The notes under the pieces are model-generated. The model made no database searches. It was not told the DNA's origin and saw only the letters and a program-made list of their open reading frames with translations. Positions 34,010 to 41,735 of a DNA stretch of 64,000 nt are shown here, piece after piece. The translations under genes were made by a program, and so were the position numbers. The DNA lies in the NCBI RefSeq assembly GCF_014639875.1, contig NZ_BMGD01000002.1, forward strand, positions 682,001 to 746,000. Direction: 5' to 3'. This stretch comes from Blastomonas aquatica. Its GTDB lineage: Bacteria > Pseudomonadota > Alphaproteobacteria > Sphingomonadales > Sphingomonadaceae. The first letter of the stretch is position 1. The number at the start of each line of letters is the position of its first letter.

Positions 34010-35410
34010 ATGGCGCGGATACACAGCAATGATCCTTCGGGAGCGACCCGCATGCGTGCCTTTGTTCTGGCGCTCTTTCTGGGTGCGATCGTGGTGCCGG
34101 GGGTCGCGATTGCCCAACCGTCCAGCATTCCTGAAACCACCGATGATGCGCGGCGACTGCCGATCCCACCGGTCGATCGCAGCCAGCACCCGGTGGTGGT
34201 GATTACCGGCGGTATGTTGATCGATGGGCGTGGCGGTGCGCCGATCGCCAATGCGGTGGTGGTGACGCAGGGTGACCGGATCGTCGCCGCCGGCCGGGCA
34301 GGCACGATTGCTGTTCCGGCAAATCCGGCGCGGGTGGTCGATGCTACCGGGATGTATATCATGCCGGGGCTGATCGATCTCCACGTCCACTTCACTCAGC
34401 AGCGCTGCCATGATTTCGGCCAGTATTCTGACAGCCCGGCAGGTGCCGCGATCCGCGGGGTTGCGCTGGCGCAGCAGCTGATTGGCGCCGGGGTCACGGC
34501 GGCGCGCGATGTCGGCACGGTTGATGATGTCGCGCTGCGGATCAAGGAGGCGGTCGACCGCCAGATCATCCCGGGGCCACGCGTGCTGTGGAGCGGGCGG
34601 ATCATCGCCACCACCGGCGGGCACGGCGACGAGGTGACTTCGACCGCTACCGGCCGCCAGAAGCCCGCGATGGGCGGCCCGAGCAAGGGGTTCAACGGTC
34701 CGTGGGAATGGCGCACTGCGGTCCGCCAGCAGGTGCGCGGGCTTGCCGACTGGATCAAGCTGGGGGCGCCTGCCGACCGCGAGGAAATCGCAGCAGCGAT
34801 CGACGAGGCGCATTCGCTGGGCGTTCCAGTCGCAATCGACAGCTTTGGCCAGTACACCGACTGGGCGATCGAGGCGGGGGTCGATACGCTCGAGCACCCG
34901 CTGGCGATGACCGACCAGGCGGTGCCGTTGATGAAGAAGCACGGGACCGCATTCGTGCCGACGATCGGCGCGTTCGACAATCTGCTGACGGGCGGATATC
35001 CGACTGCGGGTATTCCAACCGGTGGCTTTTACCACACCCATTCGCGGCGCTTCGTGATTGATCAGAAGGAGCATCTGGGCCGGGTGGCGCAGGCGTATCG
35101 CGCCGGGGTGCCGATCGGCGTCGGCACCGACATTCCGTTCGAGAACGAGGTCCGCTACCCCGACGCCTATTTCCGCGAGTTGGCGTATCTGAGCGAGGCC
35201 GGGATGACCAACGCCGATGTGCTGGCATCGGCCACACGGGTGGGCGCGGATATCATGAAGATGGGCGACAAGCTCGGCACGCTAGAGCCGGGCAAGATCG
35301 CCGATATCCTGATCCTGGGCGCAAACCCGCTTGATTCGCTCGAGAACCTGCGCGATGTCCGCTACGTGATTGCCGACGGCAGGCTGGTGGTCGAAACCCC
35401 GCAGCGCTGA
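34010..35410 (+). CDS. exported amidohydrolase family protein (imidazolonepropionase-like)
   Basis: This is a metal-dependent hydrolase of 466 residues. The metal motif GLIDLHVHF near residue 120 is followed by a TIM-barrel with GTDIPFENEV near residue 378 supplying the conserved Asp. LGTLEPGKIADILILGANPL closes the barrel and leads into the small beta domain. The signal peptide core is FVLALFLGAIVVPG with likely cleavage at AIAQP. Two starts are possible: 34010 with GGAGA 5 nt upstream, or 34052 with GGGAG 8 nt upstream, which gives a tidier leader. Relatives include exported dipeptidases acting on Xaa-Pro, Xaa-Arg or Xaa-Lys. A MarR gene converges 8 nt downstream. Confidence 0.85.
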   Translation: MARIHSNDPSGATRMRAFVLALFLGAIVVPGVAIAQPSSIPETTDDARRLPIPPVDRSQHPVVVITGGMLIDGRGGAPIANAVVVTQGDRIVAAGRAGTIAVPANPARVVDATGMYIMPGLIDLHVHFTQQRCHDFGQYSDSPAGAAIRGVALAQQLIGAGVTAARDVGTVDDVALRIKEAVDRQIIPGPRVLWSGRIIATTGGHGDEVTSTATGRQKPAMGGPSKGFNGPWEWRTAVRQQVRGLADWIKLGAPADREEIAAAIDEAHSLGVPVAIDSFGQYTDWAIEAGVDTLEHPLAMTDQAVPLMKKHGTAFVPTIGAFDNLLTGGYPTAGIPTGGFYHTHSRRFVIDQKEHLGRVAQAYRAGVPIGVGTDIPFENEVRYPDAYFRELAYLSEAGMTNADVLASATRVGADIMKMGDKLGTLEPGKIADILILGANPLDSLENLRDVRYVIADGRLVVETPQR

Positions 35411-35418
35411 GCGCCGGG

Positions 35419-35940
35419 TCATTCGATCGGCAGCTTGCCCAGGTTGTCGCTGATCATCTTCAATGTGCGCAGCAGATGCGCGATATCGCGGTTGCTGATG
35501 CCGACCATTGCGCGTGAAAACTGCCGTCCGACGATAGGGGTGAGCTTGCGCAGCGTCTGCTGTCCGGCAGGGGTCAGTGTAACCTCGGTGATGCGGTTGT
35601 CCTCGGGGTTGGACTCTGTCGACACCAGACCCTGCTCGACCATCCGGTCGATGATCCGGCTGATCGTCGAGCGCTTGGTCAGCGCCGCCTCGGCGATCGC
35701 GCCAATACTTGCAGGCTGGTGCTCGCGCAGTACGGTCATCACACGATAGATCGGCTTGGAAACACCGTGCTTGTGCAGCACTTTGTCCATGTCTTCGTGA
35801 TATTTGAAATCGGCATGCGCCATCAGATAAAATGGCGAGTTTTCCAGGCGGAATGTTGGACTGCTCGGGTCATAGTCACCGCGATTTTCCACTTTCTCCC
35901 CCTTTTGCTGTGTCGATTCTGATTTCGACTTTCCGGTCAT
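35419..35940 (-). CDS. MarR family transcriptional regulator
   Basis: The 173-residue protein has the winged-helix core: KPIYRVMTVLREHQPASIGA, then the recognition helix AALTKRSTISRIIDRMVEQG and the wing EDNRITEVTLTPAG. The 20-residue polar N-terminal extension is unusual but ends in a normal dimerisation helix. It converges on the amidohydrolase gene and is divergent from the M24 gene. The palindrome at 36013–36026 lies 73 nt before its start, so autoregulation is plausible. Confidence 0.9.
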   Translation of the reverse strand: MTGKSKSESTQQKGEKVENRGDYDPSSPTFRLENSPFYLMAHADFKYHEDMDKVLHKHGVSKPIYRVMTVLREHQPASIGAIAEAALTKRSTISRIIDRMVEQGLVSTESNPEDNRITEVTLTPAGQQTLRKLTPIVGRQFSRAMVGISNRDIAHLLRTLKMISDNLGKLPIE

Positions 35941-36012
35941 GTGTTTCTCAAAAGCCTCGAGTGATCAAGCGGTTCCGCCATTGCAGACCGGGGTTGGAGG
36001 GCGAATTAGCCG

Positions 36013-36026
36013 AATACATATGTATT
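36013..36026. promoter_or_regulatory. perfect 14-bp palindrome, candidate MarR operator
   Basis: AATACATATGTATT is fully self-complementary and shares the CATATG centre with the palindrome at 32034–32049. It lies 73 nt upstream of the MarR gene start, where autorepression would act. Confidence 0.55.
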
Positions 36027-36224
36027 TGCACTTTGTTTAGTTCCAGTTTCCACCGAAATGAATGCAGCGTTGATCGCCCTGTTCGAGAGATATAGCGCAT
36101 GCACCATCCGTCAAGCACCGCCGATTGTCAGGCCAGCCATGACCACGCCGATGGGCAAAACGGTGGCGTCCCATTGCCAGAGACGCGGCGCGGGTTTCGT
36201 GGCGGTATGTCACGTATATCAAAA

Positions 36225-36253
36225 TTGACAATAATCGCGTGAAGATGGATACA
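36225..36253 (+). promoter_or_regulatory. sigma-70-like promoter for the M24 peptidase gene
   Basis: TTGACA at 36225–36230 matches the -35 consensus exactly. It is followed after 17 nt by GATACA at 36248–36253. The M24 start codon is 68 nt further on. Confidence 0.5.
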
Positions 36254-36320
36254 TTGGAAAAGGTGTTTTGTGGTCCGCCCAATCCGGTCGGGCGTGCAGT
36301 TGCAAGGGGAGAGTGCCGGC

Positions 36321-37658
36321 ATGCAGTGGAAACGGTTTGGTTCGAGAGCGCTCGCTCTGGCTCCGATGGCACTTGCGGTCGCGTTCGCAGTCCCGGCGTC
36401 TGCGAACCCGCACGAAGCGCGCCAGCGTTGGGAGCAATTGTGCCAGATCCGCAAGGACAAGCTCGATCTGATCCTGCCTGAAGCGATGCGCGAGAACGGC
36501 ATCGATATGTGGATCGTCGCCTCTCGGGAGGGACACGACGATCCCAACGCCGTGCTTCTGGGTGGCGGCTATGTCGGCGATATCGGATACTATGTCTTCA
36601 CCGATCGCGGTGCCGGTCGCATCGAGCGTGGCACGATGGGCGTCGGCGGTGCGGCGTTCGATCAATGCCCGCTGTACGATCTGAAGGCCTCGCCTGCCGA
36701 ACTGCGTGCTTTCGTAGAAGCCCGCAACCCCAAGCGGATCGGTATCAATGTCGCTAGCGAGATCGGAACCGCCGATGGTCTGAGCCACTCGCTGCACGAG
36801 AAGCTGCGCGCGGATCTGGGCGCTGACCTGTCAGCGCGGCTGGTCTCTGCCGAAAAATTGGTGTCCGATTTCCGCTCGCGGCACACTGCCACCGAGATCG
36901 CAGCCTTTACCCGCGCCGGGGAATATTCGCGAACGATTACCGAACGCGCGCTGTCGAGCGAGGTCATAACCCCGGGCCAGACCACTACCGGCGATGTCGC
37001 GTGGTGGATGATGGAGCAGTTGCACAAGGAAGGACTGGGCAACAGCTTTGGTATTCCCAGTATCTATATATTGGGTCCGGGCCCGCGCGGGCCGGTATCG
37101 GGGGATCATGTGATCCAGCCGGGTGACCTGATCACGATGGACTGGGGGGTCAATTTCCTCACCGCTTTTACCGACATGAAGCGGATGGCCTATGTCCTCA
37201 AGGCCGGTGAAAACGCGCCGCCGCCGGGCGTGCAGCGCGCCTTCGAAAAGGCAGTTGCGATCAGGCAGATGATCCTCGATGTGATCAAGCCAGGCATTAC
37301 TGCAGGTGAGGCGCTGGCGGCGGTCAACCGGCAGGTGGCGCAGACGCCCGGTCTCGTGCTGGGCCGGTATGATGATCCGAGCGCCGATGGGAAGGTGTCC
37401 GATGTCGTCATCGGCAGCCACTCGGTGGGCGATCTGGGGCATGGATCGGGGCCGTCTATGGCCGACTTCAATCCGTTGCGGATGACCTATACGCTGCGCC
37501 CGAGCAATTTCCTGTCGATCGAGCTGTTCCTGTATACGCAGGTGCCCGAATGGGGGACACGCAAGATCAAGATCCCGCTCGAAGACAATGGCATCGTGAC
37601 CGAGCGGGGGCTGGAATGGTCCTATCCCGTCAACAGCCGGATCCTGCTGGTCAAATAA
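36321..37658 (+). CDS. exported M24 family peptidase (Xaa-Pro aminopeptidase-like)
   Basis: The 445-residue protein has a Sec signal peptide ending at PASANP, a creatinase-like N-terminal domain and a pita-bread M24 catalytic domain. Metal ligands can be seen as the two Asp in MDWGVNFLTAFTDMKRMAY, His in GDLGHGSGPSMAD and Glu in FLSIELFLY; the last Glu is likely GIVTERG. The family removes N-terminal residues before proline, or splits Xaa-Pro dipeptides. Export is unusual for classical PepP or PepQ, which are cytoplasmic. The start 36321 follows GGGGAGA. Expressed from its own promoter. Confidence 0.87.
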   Translation: MQWKRFGSRALALAPMALAVAFAVPASANPHEARQRWEQLCQIRKDKLDLILPEAMRENGIDMWIVASREGHDDPNAVLLGGGYVGDIGYYVFTDRGAGRIERGTMGVGGAAFDQCPLYDLKASPAELRAFVEARNPKRIGINVASEIGTADGLSHSLHEKLRADLGADLSARLVSAEKLVSDFRSRHTATEIAAFTRAGEYSRTITERALSSEVITPGQTTTGDVAWWMMEQLHKEGLGNSFGIPSIYILGPGPRGPVSGDHVIQPGDLITMDWGVNFLTAFTDMKRMAYVLKAGENAPPPGVQRAFEKAVAIRQMILDVIKPGITAGEALAAVNRQVAQTPGLVLGRYDDPSADGKVSDVVIGSHSVGDLGHGSGPSMADFNPLRMTYTLRPSNFLSIELFLYTQVPEWGTRKIKIPLEDNGIVTERGLEWSYPVNSRILLVK

Positions 37659-37663
37659 CCGGT

Positions 37664-37697
37664 CGCCAGCGTCCCGCGGTCGCGCGACGCTGGCGAA
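37664..37697. terminator. bidirectional terminator-like hairpin
   Basis: CGCCAGCGTC at 37665–37674 pairs perfectly with GACGCTGGCG at 37687–37696 (T/A extends it by one). It sits between the convergent M24 peptidase and Rid-family genes, whose stops are 47 nt apart. There is no T tract. Confidence 0.65.
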
Positions 37698-37704
37698 TCC
37701 CGCG

Positions 37705-38106
37705 TCAGGCCGGAACCACGGCGGTGCTTTCGATCTCGATCTTGGCGTCGGCTTCGACCAGTGCGGCGACCTGGACCACGGCCATCGCCGGGTAATGCTT
37801 GCCGACAAGTTCGCGGTAGGCCGCACCGATTTCGGGCAGGCTGGCGATGTATTCGTCACGGTTGGTGACGTACCAGGTCATCCGCACGATATGTTCGGGC
37901 CCTGCGCCAGCTTCGGCGAGCACTGCGAGCGTGTTGATGAGCACCTGGCGGAACTGGCTGCCAAGATCGGCTCCGACGATCCGCTCCTCGGCATCGAAGG
38001 CGACGACGCCTGCAGTGAACACCAGCCGTCCGGTGGCAGCCACGCCGTTGGCATAGCCACGCGGCCTCGGCCAGCCAGGTGGCAACAGGGTTTGATGAGC
38101 AGTCAT
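37705..38106 (-). CDS. Rid family protein (RidA-like, lacking the catalytic arginine)
   Basis: The 133-residue protein has the YjgF/Rid fold (GRLVFTAGVVAFD, FRQVLINTLAVLAEAGAG, KIEIESTAVV). True RidA deaminases carry an Arg in the YPAR motif; here it reads YPAM, so the imine-deaminase activity of RidA is not expected. Other Arg-less Rid branches include deaminases of amino-muconates. It is the last gene of the 2-aminobenzoyl-CoA-type operon and overlaps the thioesterase stop by 4 nt. A role in removing the amino group in this pathway is possible but unproven. Confidence 0.85.
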   Translation of the reverse strand: MTAHQTLLPPGWPRPRGYANGVAATGRLVFTAGVVAFDAEERIVGADLGSQFRQVLINTLAVLAEAGAGPEHIVRMTWYVTNRDEYIASLPEIGAAYRELVGKHYPAMAVVQVAALVEADAKIEIESTAVVPA

Positions 38107-38507
38107 GCGAGTTCCTTGATCAATCGTTCGTGCAATTCAGGGGGCCAGGGGTGCGATTTGCCTTCTGCGAGGACGGTGAGCACCTGGGTGTAACGGACGG
38201 AAAACCGCCGCTCGGCGCCGCAATCGATATCGACCGTCAGATCGACCGAGCTGCGCCCGACCCGGGTGACGACAACCGCAAAATCGAGCACATCGCCGAG
38301 CCGGCTGGGGATCGCGAAGTCCGCGCTCAATGTGACCGTCGGCAGGCCGAGGCCTTGGCCGAAGTGCATCTCGCGCCTGGTCACCCCCAGCACCGCAGCG
38401 GTCCAGTCCTCGATCGCGGCATCGCACAGCTCGAAATAGCGCGGGTAGTACGCAATGCCCGCAGGGTCGCAGTGCGCAAAGCGCAAAGGCAGGCTGGTGC
38501 GGAACAT
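38103..38507 (-). CDS. hot-dog acyl-CoA thioesterase (4HBT type)
   Basis: This 134-residue protein has the 4-hydroxybenzoyl-CoA thioesterase motif HCDPAGIAYYPRYFE near residues 12–26, including the catalytic Asp. It would release free acid from an aryl- or acyl-CoA and regenerate CoA if intermediates pile up. The start overlaps the acyl-CoA dehydrogenase stop by 1 nt and the stop overlaps the Rid gene by 4 nt. Confidence 0.88.
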   Translation of the reverse strand: MFRTSLPLRFAHCDPAGIAYYPRYFELCDAAIEDWTAAVLGVTRREMHFGQGLGLPTVTLSADFAIPSRLGDVLDFAVVVTRVGRSSVDLTVDIDCGAERRFSVRYTQVLTVLAEGKSHPWPPELHERLIKELA

Positions 38508-39676
38508 CAGTTGGCGCTTTTGGCGAGATGCTGGCGCGCGATGACGACCTTCTGTACTTCGGATGCACCCTCATAGATCCGCAGCGCGCGAACCTCGCGA
38601 TACAGTGCCTCGACCGGCGCACCGACGGTGACCCCCATGCCGCCGAAAATCTGCACCGCCTTGTCGATCACCTGCTGCGCGCTGTCGGTCGCGTGGAGCT
38701 TGGCGAGCGCGGCCTCGCGGGTGTTGCGCTGGCCCATCACGTCACGCAGCCAGCCAGCGCGATAGATCAGCAGCGCCGATGTATCGACATCGAGCACCAT
38801 CTCGGCGAGCTTTGCCTGGGTGATCGCATTGTCGGCGAGCGTTCCGCTGCCGAGCTTGCGCACCTTGGCGCGCGCGGTGGCCTCGTCGAGCGCGCGGCGG
38901 GCAAAGCCCAGCGCAGCCGCGCCCACGGTGGTACGGAAGATATCGAGCGTCGCCATGGCAGCAGCAAAGCCGCGCCCCGATTCGCCCAGCAGCGCGGTCT
39001 CGGGCAGCGCCATCTCGGTGAAGGTCAGCGTGGCGAGCGGGTGCGGCGCGATGACCTCGATCCGTTCGGTCACCGCCAGCCCCGGGGTGTCGGCATCGAC
39101 GATAAACGCCGATACGCCCTTGGCGCCAGGTGCCTCGCCGGTGCGTGCGAACAGCACGTAATAGTCCGCAATGCCTCCGTTGGAGATATAGGTCTTCGCG
39201 CCGTTGACGATATAGCCGCTTGCGGTGCGTTCGGCGGTGGTCTCCATCGATGCAACGTCCGAGCCCGAGTCAGGCTCGGTCAGTGCGAACGCTGCGATCT
39301 TCCGGCCAGCAGCGACCTCGGGCAGATAGGCACGCTTCTGCTCTTCGGTACCCAGCAGGCTGATCGTCCCCGACCCCAGGCCCTGCATCGCGAAGGCGAA
39401 ATCAGCGAGGCCCGAATAGCGCGCCAGCGTCTCGCGGATCAGCGCCAGCGAACGGATGTCGAGCTGTTCGTGCACACCGCCATAGGCTGCCGGTACACAA
39501 TAGCGCAGCCAGCCAGCCGCGCCCAATGCCGCGACCAGATCACGGCAGGCGGCGTCGATGTCGTGTGGATGATCGTCGCTAAGGTTCGCGGCGCACCAGG
39601 CGTCGAGCTCTGCGCCGAGGGTGCGGTGACCATCATCAAGGAACGGCCAGTCAAGAAAGCTGCGGTCTGCCATCAA
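38507..39676 (-). CDS. acyl-CoA dehydrogenase
   Basis: A 389-residue flavoprotein of the acyl-CoA dehydrogenase family. Signature [14 protein letters not shown] lies near residue 130, the FAD-binding [24 protein letters not shown] C-terminal motif near 350 (quoted as QIFGGMGVT) and [17 protein letters not shown] at the end. It oxidises a (cyclic or ring-opened) CoA thioester to the 2-enoyl-CoA, passing electrons to ETF. Met is repeated at the start (39676 or 39673). It overlaps the enoyl-CoA hydratase stop by 4 nt. Confidence 0.92.
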   Translation of the reverse strand: MMADRSFLDWPFLDDGHRTLGAELDAWCAANLSDDHPHDIDAACRDLVAALGAAGWLRYCVPAAYGGVHEQLDIRSLALIRETLARYSGLADFAFAMQGLGSGTISLLGTEEQKRAYLPEVAAGRKIAAFALTEPDSGSDVASMETTAERTASGYIVNGAKTYISNGGIADYYVLFARTGEAPGAKGVSAFIVDADTPGLAVTERIEVIAPHPLATLTFTEMALPETALLGESGRGFAAAMATLDIFRTTVGAAALGFARRALDEATARAKVRKLGSGTLADNAITQAKLAEMVLDVDTSALLIYRAGWLRDVMGQRNTREAALAKLHATDSAQQVIDKAVQIFGGMGVTVGAPVEALYREVRALRIYEGASEVQKVVIARQHLAKSAN

Positions 39677-40482
39677 TCACCTTTGAACTCTGGAGTGCGC
39701 TTTTCGGCAAACGCCTCGAACGCGCGGCGGAAGTCGTTCGTCGCCATGCAGATTGCCTGCGCCTGCGCTTCCATCTCGATTGCGGTCTCGACCGACACCG
39801 CCCATTCGATTCCCAGCTGGGTCTTGGTGATGCCGTGCGCGAAAGTGGGGCCCGCTGCAATCGAGCGAGCCAATCCCATGGCCTCTTCGAGCAGGTCTTC
39901 GGATGCGAACAGGCGGTTGTGGAAGCCCCAGCGCTCGCCTTCCTCGGCGCTCATCATCCGGCCGGTATAGAGCAGGTCCGATGCGCGGCCCTGGCCGATG
40001 ATCCGCGGCAGGATGGCGCAGGCGCCCATGTCGCAGCCGGCCAGCCCGACCCGGGTGAACAGGAACGCGGTCTTGGTGGCAGGAGTCGCCAGCCGCATGT
40101 CCGATGCCATCGCCATGATCGCGCCTGCGCCGACGCATATGCCGTCGATCGCAGCAATGATCGGCTGCGGGCAGCCGCGCATCGCCTTGACCAGATCGCC
40201 GGTCATGCGGGTGAATGCCAGCAGTTCGGGCATCGCCATCTTGGTCAGCGGGCCGATGATTTCGTGCACATCGCCGCCAGAGGAGAAATTGCCGCCCGCG
40301 CCGGTGACGACGATCGCCTTGACCGCAGGCGCATAGACGAGCGCACGGAACGTATCGCGCAGCTCGGCATAGCTTTCAAAGGTCAGCGGGTTCTTGCGGT
40401 CGGGGCGATTGAGCGTGACCGTTCCGACGCCATCCTCGAAATGCCAGCTGAAATGTTCTGGTGAAAAGTCCTGCGGATTCAT
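39673..40482 (-). CDS. enoyl-CoA hydratase/isomerase family protein
   Basis: The 269-residue crotonase-fold protein has the oxyanion-hole region [20 protein letters not shown] near residue 55 and [18 protein letters not shown] near 110. One of the two catalytic Glu positions of classical hydratases appears replaced ([14 protein letters not shown]), so the reaction may be hydration, isomerisation or ring hydrolysis of a CoA thioester. It lies between MarR and acyl-CoA dehydrogenase genes, overlapping each by 4 nt. Confidence 0.88.
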   Translation of the reverse strand: MNPQDFSPEHFSWHFEDGVGTVTLNRPDRKNPLTFESYAELRDTFRALVYAPAVKAIVVTGAGGNFSSGGDVHEIIGPLTKMAMPELLAFTRMTGDLVKAMRGCPQPIIAAIDGICVGAGAIMAMASDMRLATPATKTAFLFTRVGLAGCDMGACAILPRIIGQGRASDLLYTGRMMSAEEGERWGFHNRLFASEDLLEEAMGLARSIAAGPTFAHGITKTQLGIEWAVSVETAIEMEAQAQAICMATNDFRRAFEAFAEKRTPEFKGD

Positions 40483-40976
40483 GGCTGTTCCTTTCCTTTG
40501 TCTTCGGCCAGCGAGACCTTGAGCGCGCCGAGCAGATCATACAGCGCGGTGCGCTGGTCGCGGGTGAGGCCGTCGAGCATCATGTCGATCCATTCGTGAT
40601 GGGCTTCGGCTATCCCGGCAAAGCATTCGCGGCCCAGCTGGGTCAGCCGCACGATCGAGGCGCGGCCATCGGTGGGCGAGGGGGCGATGCTGATGTAATT
40701 GTCGCGCGCCAGCGTCTGGACGACCCCGGTGACGTTGCCGTTCGAGACCAGCAGCTCTTGCGACAGCTGCCCCATCGTCATCCCGGCAGGGTTGCGATCG
40801 AGCGCGGCCATCACATCGAAGCGTGGCAGGGTGATGCCATATTGATCGGCAAAGCGGCGCTTGAGCCGCTTTTCGATCACCGTGGTGCAGGTCAGCAGCC
40901 GAAGCCACAGCCGCACGTTGCTGCGATCGACCATTTCGCCGTCATGCTTTTCGCGGATTGCGGTCGCACCTGTCAC
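40479..40976 (-). CDS. MarR family transcriptional regulator inside the aromatic-CoA operon
   Basis: The protein has 165 residues from GTG 40976 or 151 from ATG 40934. GTG is preferred because it overlaps the SDR stop by 4 nt and has GGAG 7 nt upstream. The winged helix reads [39 protein letters not shown] and a [13 protein letters not shown] wing. This resembles MarR proteins that control aromatic degradation with CoA thioesters or free acids as ligands. Lying in mid-operon it should autoregulate, most likely through the inverted repeat at 44098–44123. Confidence 0.88.
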   Translation of the reverse strand: MTGATAIREKHDGEMVDRSNVRLWLRLLTCTTVIEKRLKRRFADQYGITLPRFDVMAALDRNPAGMTMGQLSQELLVSNGNVTGVVQTLARDNYISIAPSPTDGRASIVRLTQLGRECFAGIAEAHHEWIDMMLDGLTRDQRTALYDLLGALKVSLAEDKGKEQP

Positions 40977-41734
40977 ATCACTTCTCCACCTGCGACCATG
41001 ACCGCCTGTCCTGTCACCGAGCGGCTGGCCGGCAGGCACAGCCACAGCACCGCCTCGGCGACCTCGGAAGGCTCGATCAACCGTTTCTGCGGATTGAACC
41101 GGGTGAGTTGCGCGCGCGCGTCCTCGGCGCTGCGTCCGGTCTTGGCCTGGATGTTGGCGATGGCATCGCCGACGATATCGGTATCGGTAAAGCCCGGGCA
41201 CACCGCGTTGGCAGTGAGCCCCGTGGTCGCGAATTCGGTTGCGAGCGCGCGCATCAGACCGATCGCGCCGTGCTTGGAGGCGACATAAGGCGCGGTGTAT
41301 CCATAGCCTTTGACCCCGGCGGTCGAGGCCACCGTGACGATCCGGCCCGCCGGCGCTTCGAGCAGATCGGGCAGCGCCGCCTGGCAACAGTGGAACAACG
41401 CGTCGAGATTGACCGCCATCGTCTCGCGCCAGGCGTCTGCAGTCACCTTGGCGAAGGGCGCGCTGGGTGCGATGCCGGCGTTGTTGACGAGGATGCTGAT
41501 CGGGCCGTGCGTGTCGCGCGCCCACGCAAATGCACGATCGACCGCAGCGCGATCGGTGACATCGGCCTGCGCGACGACCGCGCCCGCCAGTCCGGCCGCG
41601 GTCGCCTCGAGCGCATCGCGCCGCCGCCCGACCAGGGTCAGCCTGGCGCCTTCGTTTGCCAGCGCCTGCGCGATGGCCGCGCCGATTCCCGATCCGCCAC
41701 CCGTGACGACCGCGTGAAGTCCCTCGAGTCGCAT
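40973..41734 (-). CDS. SDR family oxidoreductase (3-hydroxyacyl-CoA dehydrogenase type)
   Basis: The 253-residue short-chain dehydrogenase has the NAD(P) motif TGGGSGIGAAIAQAL near residue 11, NNAGIAP near 86, and the catalytic Ser in TVASTAG with YVASK near 150. It would oxidise a 3-hydroxyacyl-CoA or a cyclic hydroxy intermediate in the pathway. It starts 1 nt after the monooxygenase/reductase stop and overlaps the MarR gene by 4 nt. Confidence 0.9.
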   Translation of the reverse strand: MRLEGLHAVVTGGGSGIGAAIAQALANEGARLTLVGRRRDALEATAAGLAGAVVAQADVTDRAAVDRAFAWARDTHGPISILVNNAGIAPSAPFAKVTADAWRETMAVNLDALFHCCQAALPDLLEAPAGRIVTVASTAGVKGYGYTAPYVASKHGAIGLMRALATEFATTGLTANAVCPGFTDTDIVGDAIANIQAKTGRSAEDARAQLTRFNPQKRLIEPSEVAEAVLWLCLPASRSVTGQAVMVAGGEVM

Positions 41735-41735
41735 A

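Larger units (their letters stand above)
35941..36320. other. divergent regulatory region between MarR and M24 peptidase genes
   Basis: These 380 nt carry no convincing gene. They contain the palindrome at 36013–36026, a sigma-70-like promoter at 36225–36253 and, just before the M24 start, a CGCCC/GGGCG inverted repeat in the leader. The remainder shows nothing I can assign. Confidence 0.5.
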
